Position numbers and translations under genes: made by a program. From Halieaceae bacterium (lineage in GTDB: Bacteria > Pseudomonadota > Gammaproteobacteria > Pseudomonadales > Halieaceae), in assembly GCA_002691565.1 (NCBI GenBank), contig NZIH01000015.1, positions 44,734 to 50,644 of the forward strand: a DNA stretch of 5,911 nucleotides, in the 5' to 3' direction. The notes under the pieces are model-generated. The model did not search any database, was not told the origin of the DNA, and saw nothing but the letters and a program-made list of their open reading frames with translations. Numbering within the stretch: the stretch's first letter is position 1; the number at the start of each line of letters is the position of its first letter. Positions 1 to 5,911 of this stretch are shown in pieces.

Positions 1-468
1 AATATTGTCATTGGTGGCCTTGCTGGCGCAGCACCGCCCCTGCTTGGCTGGACCGCGGTCACCGGAGAGATTCATGCGCATGGCCTGTTACTGGTTCTCA
101 TAATTTTTGCGTGGACGCCCCCACACTTCTGGGCGCTCGCCATTCACCGTAAGGAAGAGTACGCAGCCGTGGGTATTCCCATGCTCCCGGTCACGCATGG
201 CAATCGTTTCACGGCGCTGCACATCCTTCTGTACACCATCTTGATGTTTTTGATTACCTTGCTGCCCTACATCACACTGTTGAGTGGCTGGATTTATGCT
301 ATTGCCGCAACGCTGTTGGGCCTTCGATTTTTGTACTGGTCGATTGAGATCCTGCGTGAGAAAAACCCGGATGCGCCCATGGCAACATTCAAGTTTTCGA
401 TTACCTATCTGATGGTTCTGTTTATCGCCATGCTTGCTGATCACTGGATATTAGGAACGCCCGCATGA
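1..468 (+). CDS. ctaB: Protoheme IX farnesyltransferase (haem O synthase), C-terminal half, 5' end outside window
   Basis: Frame 1 is open from the first base to a TGA at 466-468 and gives 155 residues, roughly the C-terminal half of a family usually near 300 aa. The enzyme is a polytopic inner-membrane UbiA-type prenyltransferase that adds a farnesyl group to haem b to make haem O for haem-copper oxidases. The family signature is plain: [17 protein letters not shown] at residues 1-17, the loop [12 protein letters not shown] at 36-47, and [10 protein letters not shown] at 58-67. The rest is a series of hydrophobic membrane segments ending in HWILGTPA. The Asp-rich prenyl-diphosphate-binding motifs belong to the missing N-terminal half and cannot be checked. 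The stop overlaps the start of the Sco gene (ATGA at 465-468), so the two are surely co-transcribed. Because it sits beside a Sco gene rather than cyoABCD genes, I use ctaB; cyoE is the synonym. Confidence 0.96.
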   Translation, partial: NIVIGGLAGAAPPLLGWTAVTGEIHAHGLLLVLIIFAWTPPHFWALAIHRKEEYAAVGIPMLPVTHGNRFTALHILLYTILMFLITLLPYITLLSGWIYAIAATLLGLRFLYWSIEILREKNPDAPMATFKFSITYLMVLFIAMLADHWILGTPA

Positions 469-1124
469 CCCTGACCCAACAGCAGCGTGTTGCTCTTACG
501 GTTGCTGCGATCCTACTTGGTATTACAATCATCGTGGCTGGCTTCGTGCATCGCATCCAGCAACCGCGCATCATGACCGTCTCGGAGATGCGAGCGAACG
601 GGCTATTTATTTTCGACACGCCAAGAGATCCAGGTAAGTTTGTACTTACTAACCATAATGGTATTGAATTCACTGACCAAAGCCTTGAAGGTGACTGGAC
701 GCTCTTGTTTTTTGGTTTCACCTACTGTCCTGATGTTTGCCCCACAACGATGGCCTTTTTGGCTGAGCTCAAAGGCAGTTTGGAGGGCACCGAAGCGGCT
801 TCCACCGATGTGGTCATGGTCTCGGTAGATCCGGCGCGAGACACGGTAGAGCAGCTCTCGACGTATGTGCCCTATTTTCACCCCGAGTTCTTGGGTGTAA
901 CGGGGGATTTTCCGGATATTCTTAGTTTTGCACGTCGGTTTAATGCGCCCTTCCGTAAGGTCACTATGGAAGATGGCAGTTATCAGATGGACCACAGTGC
1001 TAATGTTGTTCTCATCAATCCCAAGGGCGACTTTCACGGCTTCTTTAGAGCGCCGTTGGATCTGGCCAAAATGAAAGTGACGCTTCGCTCTGCCCAGTAC
1101 TACTGGAGTCAGCAATATGACTGA
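465..1124 (+). CDS. sco1: Sco1/SenC/PrrC-family copper chaperone for cytochrome oxidase assembly
   Basis: This 219-aa protein is a membrane-anchored thioredoxin-fold copper chaperone that delivers copper to, or reduces cysteines of, the CuA site of cytochrome c oxidase. An N-terminal hydrophobic segment at about residues 9-28 with no clear cleavage site predicts a single anchor with the domain in the periplasm. The copper ligands of the family are present: Cys88 and Cys92 in [10 protein letters not shown], and His177 in QMDHSANV. The VSVDPARDT stretch at 119-127 is also typical. Length is normal for bacterial Sco proteins. The ATG at 465 overlaps the ctaB stop (ATGA) and has AGGA at 453-456, eight bases upstream, inside ctaB. 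Its own stop lies inside the start of polA. Sco next to ctaB is a classic oxidase-assembly pairing. The family name is secure; whether it serves an aa3 or a cbb3 oxidase cannot be read from here. Confidence 0.95.
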   Translation: MTLTQQQRVALTVAAILLGITIIVAGFVHRIQQPRIMTVSEMRANGLFIFDTPRDPGKFVLTNHNGIEFTDQSLEGDWTLLFFGFTYCPDVCPTTMAFLAELKGSLEGTEAASTDVVMVSVDPARDTVEQLSTYVPYFHPEFLGVTGDFPDILSFARRFNAPFRKVTMEDGSYQMDHSANVVLINPKGDFHGFFRAPLDLAKMKVTLRSAQYYWSQQYD

Positions 1125-3849
1125 TGCTTCACGCCTGATTCTGGTTGATGGCTCCTCGTATCTGTTTCGAGCCTTTCATGCGCTTCCGCCGCTGACGAAT
1201 AGCAAGGGGCTGAATACGGGCGCTGCCAAAGGCGTGATCGGCATGTTGAAGCGTTTGCAGGCGGACAATCCGAACGATCAGCTCGTCGTTATTTTCGACG
1301 CTAAAGGGCCAACCTTCAGAAACGATATTTATTCGGAGTACAAGGCGAATAGACCGCCGATGCCTGAAGAGCTCCGCGAGCAGATCGAGCCGATTCATAA
1401 CGTCATTCGGGCGATGGGCCTGCCACTCCTATCGATCTCGGGTGTCGAGGCCGATGATGTAATTGGCACCTTGTCCGAGATGGCGAGCGCGGAGCAAAGA
1501 CCGGTCCTTATTTCCACCGGTGATAAGGACATGGCGCAGCTGGTGAATGACTACGTCACCTTGGTCAATACCATGACCCAGGTTGTCCTGGACCGCGATG
1601 GAGTGGTCGATAAGTTTGGTGTGCCGCCTGAGCTCATCATCGATTTGCTGGCCCTCATGGGAGACTCGGTAGATAACATTCCGGGCGTTGCCGGTGTGGG
1701 TGAGAAAACCGCCCTTGCCCTGCTTCAACATCTTGGGGGCATTTCCGATATCTACTCCCAGCTCGATCGGGTTGCAGAACTTCCTATTCGGGGCGCCAAG
1801 TCTCTGGGAGAGAAGTTATCTGCCAGTAAGGAAATGGCCGAGCTGTCTTACGTGCTTGCAACCATTAAAACGGACTGTGAGCTAGCGCTCTCGGAATCCG
1901 ATCTGCGCTCGTCATCGCCCGATACCGATCATTTGATCGAACTCTATCGCGATCTCGAGTTTAAGTCTTGGCTCGATGAATTACTCAGCCCGGGCCTTTT
2001 TGCGGACAGCCCATCAGAGCCGGTAACGAGTCAGGTTTCTGACCTGTCGGTTGTCACCATCACTGACCAAGCGGTGTTTGATACCTGGTTATCTCGCCTT
2101 GAGGCGGCACCATTGTTTGCCTTTGATACCGAGACCACCAGCTTAAATTACATGCAAGCCGAGATCGTGGGTTTGTCATTTGCCATTGAACCGGGCGAGG
2201 CGGCCTATGTACCGTTGGCCCACCTAAACCCCGGGCTGGAGGGTCAGCTCGACCGAGACCAGATTCTCGACCAAATGAAGCCACTGCTCGAATCTAGTGC
2301 CGTCAAAAAAGTGGGCCAACATCTGAAATATGATGCCAACGTATTGGCCAACCACGGCATTACATTGCGCGGAATAGCGCACGATACGATGCTTCAGTCC
2401 TACATCATCGACGCGGTGGGTAGTCGACACGACATGGGCAGCTTGGCATTGAAGTACTTAGGCCAGCGGGTTATTTCCTTTGAGGAAGTAGCCGGCAAGG
2501 GCGTTAAGCAGGTGTCGTTTGATCACGTTGATATTAAGCAAGCGGCGGCCTATGCAGCCGAAGATGCCGATGTCACCCTGCGACTTCATGAGACGCTCCT
2601 GCCAAAGCTCGAGGCGGAGCCCAGTCTCAATGAAGTGTATCAGCGGTTGGAATTGCCGCTGGTGCCGGTGCTTTCGAAGATTGAGCGCAATGGTGCCTTC
2701 GTCAGCGTCGACAAGCTACGGGCTCAAAGCCACGAAATTGCCATTCGCCTAGCTGAACTTGAGTCACAGGCCTGTGACTTGGCGGGGCAGCCATTCAACC
2801 TGGCGTCGCCCAAGCAGTTGGGTGAGATTCTGTTTGAGAAGCTCGAGCTACCGGTCATCAAGAAAACACCGAAAGGCGCGCCATCTACGGCCGAAGATGT
2901 ATTGGCCGAGCTGGCTAATGATTACGAGCTGCCCGCTGTGCTCATTGAGCATCGAGGCCTAGCGAAATTGAAGTCAACCTACACCGACAAACTGCCTGAG
3001 ATGGTTGATTCGCGAACTGGGCGTGTGCACACCTCGTATCATCAGGCCGTGACGGCAACGGGTCGCTTGTCCTCGAGCGATCCTAACCTTCAGAATATCC
3101 CTATCAGAACGCAGGAAGGCCGCCGCATCCGGCAGGCCTTCATTGCACCCGAGGGGCGAAAGATAGTCGCCGCTGATTATTCTCAAATCGAGCTTCGGAT
3201 CATGGCGCACCTGTCGAGTGATGCCGGTCTGTTGCATGCGTTTGCCAACGAACTGGATGTTCATAGTGCGACGGCAGCAGAGGTTTTTGACGTGTCGTTG
3301 GAAGGAGTAACGACTGATCAGCGACGCAAAGCGAAAGCGATTAATTTTGGTTTGATTTACGGTATGTCGGCCTTTGGTCTGGCGAAGCAGATTGGTGTCG
3401 CGCGCGGGGAAGCCCAGGAGTACATCGATCGATACTTCGCGCGGTATCCGGGCGTTGCCGATTACATGGATGCGACGCGAGCCATAGCCCATGAGCAGGG
3501 CTATGTAGAGACGCTGCTGGGCCGACGCCTCTATCTTCCGGAAATCAATGCAAGGAATAAGCAGCGACAGCTTGCGGCCGAGCGGACTGCCATTAACGCG
3601 CCGATGCAGGGCACCGCAGCAGATATCATCAAGCTGGCCATGATCGACGTGGATGCCTGGCTGACAGACACAGGCCTCGATGCAAAGATGATCATGCAGG
3701 TCCACGACGAATTGGTGTTTGAGGTGGCAGACGACGCCTGCGAAACACTATGCGACAACGTGACTCAGCGCATGGCAAATGTCATTGAACTCCAAGTTCC
3801 CCTGCTGACCGAGGTGGGTGTGGGCGATAACTGGGATGAGGCACACTAA
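1117..3849 (+). CDS. polA: DNA polymerase I (5' nuclease, 3'-5' proofreading exonuclease and polymerase)
   Basis: This 910-aa protein (E. coli Pol I is 928) replaces RNA primers at Okazaki junctions and fills repair gaps. The 5' nuclease covers about residues 1-290, with acidic metal ligands at Asp11 (LVDGSSYLF), Asp61, Glu111/Asp113/Asp114, Asp136/Asp138 and Asp183/Asp186 (GDSVDNIPG). The proofreading domain, about 310-510, is intact: Asp337/Glu339 (FDTETTSL), Asp406 (HLKYDANVL) and Tyr479/Asp483 (YAAED). The polymerase domain has motif A with Asp687 (AADYSQIELR), motif B with Arg736, Lys740, Phe744 and Tyr748 (KAINFGLIYGMSAFG), and motif C with Asp864/Glu865 (QVHDELVFEV). All three activities should therefore be present. 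Phe at the motif B position corresponding to E. coli F762 suggests the usual discrimination against dideoxynucleotides. ATG 1117 has TGGAG at 1104-1108. The start lies inside the 3' end of sco1 with an 8-nt overlap, so translation is probably coupled to the oxidase-assembly genes. It ends 11 bp from the convergent engB stop. Confidence 0.99.
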   Translation: MTDASRLILVDGSSYLFRAFHALPPLTNSKGLNTGAAKGVIGMLKRLQADNPNDQLVVIFDAKGPTFRNDIYSEYKANRPPMPEELREQIEPIHNVIRAMGLPLLSISGVEADDVIGTLSEMASAEQRPVLISTGDKDMAQLVNDYVTLVNTMTQVVLDRDGVVDKFGVPPELIIDLLALMGDSVDNIPGVAGVGEKTALALLQHLGGISDIYSQLDRVAELPIRGAKSLGEKLSASKEMAELSYVLATIKTDCELALSESDLRSSSPDTDHLIELYRDLEFKSWLDELLSPGLFADSPSEPVTSQVSDLSVVTITDQAVFDTWLSRLEAAPLFAFDTETTSLNYMQAEIVGLSFAIEPGEAAYVPLAHLNPGLEGQLDRDQILDQMKPLLESSAVKKVGQHLKYDANVLANHGITLRGIAHDTMLQSYIIDAVGSRHDMGSLALKYLGQRVISFEEVAGKGVKQVSFDHVDIKQAAAYAAEDADVTLRLHETLLPKLEAEPSLNEVYQRLELPLVPVLSKIERNGAFVSVDKLRAQSHEIAIRLAELESQACDLAGQPFNLASPKQLGEILFEKLELPVIKKTPKGAPSTAEDVLAELANDYELPAVLIEHRGLAKLKSTYTDKLPEMVDSRTGRVHTSYHQAVTATGRLSSSDPNLQNIPIRTQEGRRIRQAFIAPEGRKIVAADYSQIELRIMAHLSSDAGLLHAFANELDVHSATAAEVFDVSLEGVTTDQRRKAKAINFGLIYGMSAFGLAKQIGVARGEAQEYIDRYFARYPGVADYMDATRAIAHEQGYVETLLGRRLYLPEINARNKQRQLAAERTAINAPMQGTAADIIKLAMIDVDAWLTDTGLDAKMIMQVHDELVFEVADDACETLCDNVTQRMANVIELQVPLLTEVGVGDNWDEAH

Positions 3850-3860
3850 ACCGCAGTTAG

Positions 3861-4556
3861 TTAGTCAGGAGTATTGTCTTCAATCGGCGTCACGTCTTCG
3901 TCCGGCAAGGTTAGCCACCAGTTCAGTGTGCGGTGGAGGTCGGCCATTCCCTCGTGGTTGTGCGATGAGAAGAGCTGAGCCGATACCCACTTCTCGTGCG
4001 CTTTGAGCTCTTTTTTTACGCCCAGTAAGGCCGTTTTTGCTGGGCCGCGTTTGAGCTTGTCGCATTTGGTAAGCAGGATATGCACCGGCATTTCGCTCAC
4101 GGTGGCCCACTCAATCATTTGTCTGTCGTAATCTTTCAGGGGATGCCGGATGTCCATTAAGAGAATGAGCCCTTTCAGGCTGCGCCGGTGTTGCAGGTAG
4201 CGCTCAAGCTGTTTGTTCCATTCGTTTTTTACCTTTAACGGGACCTTGGCGAAGCCGTACCCCGGTAAATCCACCAGGCGTACTTGATCAGAGACCGTAA
4301 AAAAGTTGATAAGTTGGGTCCTGCCCGGCGTTCGAGACGTCCTCGCAAGCTTGCTATTGCCAGTGAGCGCATTGATGGCGCTCGATTTGCCGGCATTACT
4401 TCGACCGGCAAAGGCGACCTCGCAGCCAAAGTCCGCCGGCGCGTTGTTTAGCGCACTCGCAGATTGTAAAAATTCAGTGCTTTTAAAATTAAGCTTTTGA
4501 GACTTATTGGGCGTATTAATGACAGTGATCCACGTAAAGTTTGGTGTTTTCGGCAC
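3861..4556 (-). CDS. engB: Ribosome biogenesis GTP-binding protein EngB (YsxC/YihA)
   Basis: EngB is a small cytoplasmic TRAFAC GTPase needed for late assembly of the large ribosomal subunit. All G motifs are visible: G1 GRSNAGKS at residues 51-58, G2 TPGRT at 76-80, G3 DLPGYG at 96-101, G4 TKCD at 163-166 and a G5-like FSS at 196-198. The family block MDIRHPLKDYD is at 134-144. As annotated it has 231 aa, against about 210 in E. coli. The start is uncertain. The only conventional in-frame start is a GTG at 4556-4554, which lacks a good Shine-Dalgarno and gives about 16-20 extra residues. Similarity to the E. coli protein begins near residue 20 (QKLNF, then the region before CEVAFAGRSN). The only other candidate nearby is a rare ATT at 4520-4518. 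It is tail to tail with polA and divergent from the cytochrome genes, a neighbourhood known from Pseudomonas. Function is very sure; the N terminus is not. Confidence 0.97.
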   Translation of the reverse strand: MPKTPNFTWITVINTPNKSQKLNFKSTEFLQSASALNNAPADFGCEVAFAGRSNAGKSSAINALTGNSKLARTSRTPGRTQLINFFTVSDQVRLVDLPGYGFAKVPLKVKNEWNKQLERYLQHRRSLKGLILLMDIRHPLKDYDRQMIEWATVSEMPVHILLTKCDKLKRGPAKTALLGVKKELKAHEKWVSAQLFSSHNHEGMADLHRTLNWWLTLPDEDVTPIEDNTPD

Positions 4557-4589
4557 AGTGACTATAATGCCGACCCAGATTACGTGGGT
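4528..4589. repeat. Spaced inverted repeat flanking the divergent promoter region
   Basis: ATCCACGTAA at 4528-4537 and TTACGTGGGT at 4580-4589 are inverted copies matching at 9 of 10 positions, with the inner 8 bp perfect. The arms are 42 bp apart and their centres about 50 bp apart, close to five helical turns. One arm abuts the proposed -35, the other lies just past the predicted start of rightward transcription. This would suit a pair of operator half-sites, but no known regulator motif is recognised. An 8-bp match could arise by chance in a region this size at a level of several percent. Confidence 0.35.
4541..4568 (+). promoter_or_regulatory. Probable sigma70-type promoter for the cytochrome c5-c4 (-dsbA) cluster
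   Basis: A perfect -10 box TATAAT lies at 4563-4568. Sixteen bases upstream, at 4541-4546, is TTGGTG, a weak -35 that shares only TTG with the consensus. Transcription would start near 4575, leaving a leader of about 70 nt before the ATG at 4646. The bases after the -10 (GCCGACC) are GC-rich, a discriminator type often linked to growth-rate or ppGpp control; that part is inference. The proposed -35 overlaps the annotated 5' end of engB. The -10 match and its position in the divergent gap are what support the call. Confidence 0.6.
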
Positions 4590-4632
4590 ATAGCAATAAA
4601 ATCACAGCATTTAGCGGTACTCACGCCGTGAC

Positions 4633-4638
4633 AGAGGG
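4633..4638 (+). promoter_or_regulatory. Ribosome binding site of the c5-like cytochrome
   Basis: AGAGGG lies seven bases before the ATG at 4646 and supports that start. The codons that follow encode a clear signal peptide, so the start and the exported product agree. Confidence 0.7.
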
Positions 4639-4645
4639 TTAAATC

Positions 4646-4954
4646 ATGAAAGCAAACATCTTAAAATTCGCACTCATCGTAGGTACATCGTCATTGGCAA
4701 CAGTGGCAGTCCAGGCTGCTGAGCAGCCGCCTCAGTACGCGGCGTCGTGTGGCGCGTGTCACGCGTACGCGGTTGCAGGGGCACCAAAGACCGGGGATGC
4801 GGCCCAGTGGGAGCCACGACTTGCGAAGGGAATGGAAGCGCTCGTGTCATCGGTAAAGAACGGGCTGGGCGTTATGCCAGCCGGTGGTATGTGCAATACG
4901 TGCAGCGATGATGACTACAAGGCACTCATCACATATATGTCGACACCCCAATAG
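4646..4954 (+). CDS. Small periplasmic monohaem c-type cytochrome, cytochrome c5 family
   Basis: This 102-aa protein starts with an export signal (MKAN, a hydrophobic stretch at about residues 5-22, then VQA-AE with likely cleavage after Ala24), leaving a mature protein of about 78 aa. Haem is attached at C35-G-A-C38-H39, with His39 as one axial ligand. Met77 in VMPAGG is the likely sixth ligand. After it come Cys83 and Cys86 in MCNTCSDDD, matching the CxxC disulfide followed by SDD that marks cytochrome c5, such as that of Azotobacter. It should be a periplasmic one-electron carrier, probably between the bc1 complex and an oxidase, though the partner cannot be read from sequence. It is the first gene after the divergent promoter and is followed 21 bp later by the cytochrome c4 start, so the two form an operon. 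Haem attachment would need the Ccm machinery, which is not in this window. Confidence 0.92.
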   Translation: MKANILKFALIVGTSSLATVAVQAAEQPPQYAASCGACHAYAVAGAPKTGDAAQWEPRLAKGMEALVSSVKNGLGVMPAGGMCNTCSDDDYKALITYMSTPQ

Positions 4955-4963
4955 TTGGGTAAC

Positions 4964-4969
4964 AAGGAG
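4964..4969 (+). promoter_or_regulatory. Ribosome binding site that fixes the cytochrome c4 start
   Basis: AAGGAG, a strong Shine-Dalgarno, sits six bases before ATG 4976. It decides against the in-frame TTG at 4955, which lies upstream of this site, directly follows the preceding stop codon, and would add seven charged or polar residues in front of the signal peptide. Confidence 0.85.
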
Positions 4970-4975
4970 TTTAGG

Positions 4976-5611
4976 ATGATCTTTAATCGCGCAATTGCAA
5001 CTTTGGCGCTGCTCATGGCAGCCAACGTTGCATTAGCCGGTGGCGTTATGAAAGGTGACGCGGCTGCAGGAGAAGCATTGGTGGGCTCGTGTGCGGCGTG
5101 TCATGGTGCTGACGGAAATAGTCTTGCCCCAACATTCCCCAAGCTGGCAGGCCTGGGTGAGCGCTATCTGCTGAAGCAGATGAAAGACATTCGTGATGGC
5201 CGTCGGCCCGTCGCGTTGATGGCGGGTCAGGTCGATAACATGACAGATCAGCAGTTAGCTGACATTGCCGCGTTCTACGATGCGCAGGACCGAACCGCAG
5301 GCACAACTGATCCAGGCCTCGTGAAGTTAGGCCGTAAGGTATATCTCGCCGGTATTGCTGAAAGAAAAGTTGCCGCGTGCTCTGGTTGTCACAGTCCATC
5401 CGGGAAAGGTAATGGCCCTGGTGGCTATCCTGCGCTGGCAGGTCAGCACGCCGACTATGTTGCACAACAGCTTGAGATGTTCCGTCTTGGCTACGAGGAT
5501 GAGAGTGGCCGAACGAATGGTGGTGACAGCAAGATTATGCGCACTATTGCATTTGGTTTGAGCGATCTTGAGATCAAAGCGGTCGCAAGTTATGTTGCGG
5601 GTTTACAGTAA
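4976..5611 (+). CDS. cc4: Dihaem cytochrome c4
   Basis: From ATG 4976 the protein has 211 aa: a signal peptide (hydrophobic at about residues 6-20, likely cleaved after ALA at 19-21) and two tandem cytochrome c domains. Domain 1 binds haem at C39-A-A-C42-H43 (ACHGADGNS), followed by FPKLAGLGERYLLKQ. Its likely axial Met is Met82 (LMAGQV), aligned with Met66 of Pseudomonas stutzeri c4. Domain 2 binds haem at C135-S-G-C138-H139, with YPALAGQHADYVAQQL and the likely axial Met188 (KIMRT). The segment between the domain 1 haem site and Met82 is about nine residues shorter than in P. stutzeri c4 as I remember it. Cytochrome c4 is a periplasmic, often membrane-associated, electron donor to cbb3 or related oxidases. 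It follows the c5-like gene by 21 bp and precedes dsbA by 37 bp, so one transcript is likely. Family assignment is very sure; the gene symbol follows Pseudomonas usage. Confidence 0.95.
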   Translation: MIFNRAIATLALLMAANVALAGGVMKGDAAAGEALVGSCAACHGADGNSLAPTFPKLAGLGERYLLKQMKDIRDGRRPVALMAGQVDNMTDQQLADIAAFYDAQDRTAGTTDPGLVKLGRKVYLAGIAERKVAACSGCHSPSGKGNGPGGYPALAGQHADYVAQQLEMFRLGYEDESGRTNGGDSKIMRTIAFGLSDLEIKAVASYVAGLQ

Positions 5612-5648
5612 AGCAATAGTAGACCAGTAGCGGGACGGGGGAATCAGC

Positions 5649-5911
5649 ATGTTGAGTTGGCTTCGCGTAGTAACGATAGCGGCGATGGTCACATTCTCAG
5701 TGGGTGTGGCTGCTCAAGATCAGTATCAAGAAGGCGTGCATTACGACCTGATTGAGCCTGCCATCCACACGGGTATCAGCGATCGGGTGGTGGTTACAGA
5801 GTTTTTCTCCTACGGCTGCGGCCATTGTTATAACTTTGAGCCCTTGCTTGAGTCGTTTGAATCGCGGTTGCCTGAAGGCGTCGTTGTTCAAAGAACGCCC
5901 GTGATCTGGAA
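5649..5911 (+). CDS. dsbA: Thiol:disulfide interchange protein DsbA, N-terminal part, 3' end outside window
   Basis: The frame from ATG 5649 stays open to the right edge, giving 87 codons plus two bases of a protein normally about 200-210 aa. DsbA is the periplasmic oxidase that introduces disulfides into exported proteins and is recharged by DsbB. A signal peptide spans about residues 1-22 (MLSWLRVV, a hydrophobic core, then GVAAQDQ). The mature part begins with the family's YxEGxHYDLIEPA pattern and reaches the active site C57-G-H-C60 within EFFSYGCGHCYNFEP. The GGGGGA at 5637-5642, six bases upstream, is a reasonable ribosome binding site. An alternative TTG start at 5652 is unlikely. It follows cytochrome c4 after 37 bp with no visible terminator, an order I recall from Pseudomonas. 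The substrate-binding helical domain and the cis-Pro loop lie beyond the window. Confidence 0.95.
   Translation, partial: MLSWLRVVTIAAMVTFSVGVAAQDQYQEGVHYDLIEPAIHTGISDRVVVTEFFSYGCGHCYNFEPLLESFESRLPEGVVVQRTPVIW

Noticed and set aside
603..1115. 170-codon open frame on the minus strand opposite sco1
   Set aside because: It is a shadow of the Sco gene. The translated sequence has no recognisable domain and no start signal.
2974..3705. 243-codon open frame on the minus strand inside polA
   Set aside because: It lies wholly opposite the conserved polymerase domain, its translation resembles no family, and long antisense frames are common under biased codon use.
3850..3860. Possible bidirectional terminator or Spot 42-like RNA between polA and engB
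   Set aside because: Only 11 bp are available and no GC-rich stem or T-run is present there.
4522..4561. Direct repeat ACAGTGA at 4522-4528 and 4555-4561
   Set aside because: It is a 7-bp match with 26 bp between copies, expected by chance at roughly one in ten in a stretch this size, and one copy is in engB coding sequence.
4621..4631. Small palindrome TCACGCCGTGA just before the ribosome binding site of the c5-like gene
   Set aside because: The arms are only 5 bp with a one-base centre, too short to fold as a hairpin. It matches no operator I know, and such palindromes arise often by chance.
4955..4975. In-frame TTG upstream start for cytochrome c4
   Set aside because: It directly follows the preceding stop codon, lacks its own ribosome binding site, and places charged residues before the signal peptide. 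ATG 4976 has AAGGAG at ideal spacing.
5046..5465. 139-codon minus-strand frame opposite cytochrome c4
   Set aside because: It is antisense to a gene with clear haem motifs, and its composition (rich in Arg, His, Gln and Ser) is typical of a shadow frame.
1..5911. Mobile element, CRISPR array, prophage or novel defence system
   Set aside because: All seven genes belong to well-known core families with intact motifs. There are no repeats of array type, no transposase or integrase, and no unexplained stretch longer than 89 bp.

Overview
The window looks like an ordinary, chromosomal stretch of a Gammaproteobacterium. The gene order polA, engB (opposite strand), small cytochrome c, dihaem cytochrome c4, dsbA matches, as I recall it, the arrangement in Pseudomonas and related genera. 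The protein sequences read as gammaproteobacterial, for example EngB and Pol I against their E. coli counterparts. The respiratory content (haem O synthase, Sco copper chaperone, c5- and c4-type cytochromes) suggests an aerobe with an aa3/cbb3-type chain. A marine member of the Cellvibrionales/OM60 type is plausible, but this is a guess and not shown by the sequence.

Layout. Positions 1-3849 (+) hold a tightly packed run: the 3' half of haem O synthase (ctaB/cyoE), a Sco1/SenC copper chaperone that overlaps it by 4 nt, and a complete polA that overlaps sco1 by 8 nt. polA then meets engB tail to tail with only 11 bp between the stop codons. engB (3861-4556, -) encodes the ribosome-assembly GTPase. 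An 89-bp gap (4557-4645) separates engB from a rightward cluster: a cytochrome c5-like monohaem protein, a dihaem cytochrome c4 and the start of dsbA, which runs off the right edge. The gap and the adjacent engB 5' end carry a clear rightward -10 box (TATAAT) and a near-perfect 10-bp inverted repeat flanking the promoter core.

How the genes fit together. CtaB makes haem O for cytochrome oxidase, and Sco1 delivers copper to the oxidase. The c5 and c4 cytochromes are exported electron carriers that can feed such oxidases. DsbA forms disulfides in the same periplasm, and the c5-like protein has an expected CxxC disulfide. The window is therefore mostly about building and feeding the terminal oxidase, with two housekeeping genes (polA, engB) embedded.

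I found no mobile element, CRISPR array, RNA gene or novel defence-like system. All seven genes are recognisable families with intact key residues. The points worth a second look are regulatory or architectural: the coupling of polA to oxidase-assembly genes, the divergent promoter region with its inverted repeat, and the uncertain engB start.
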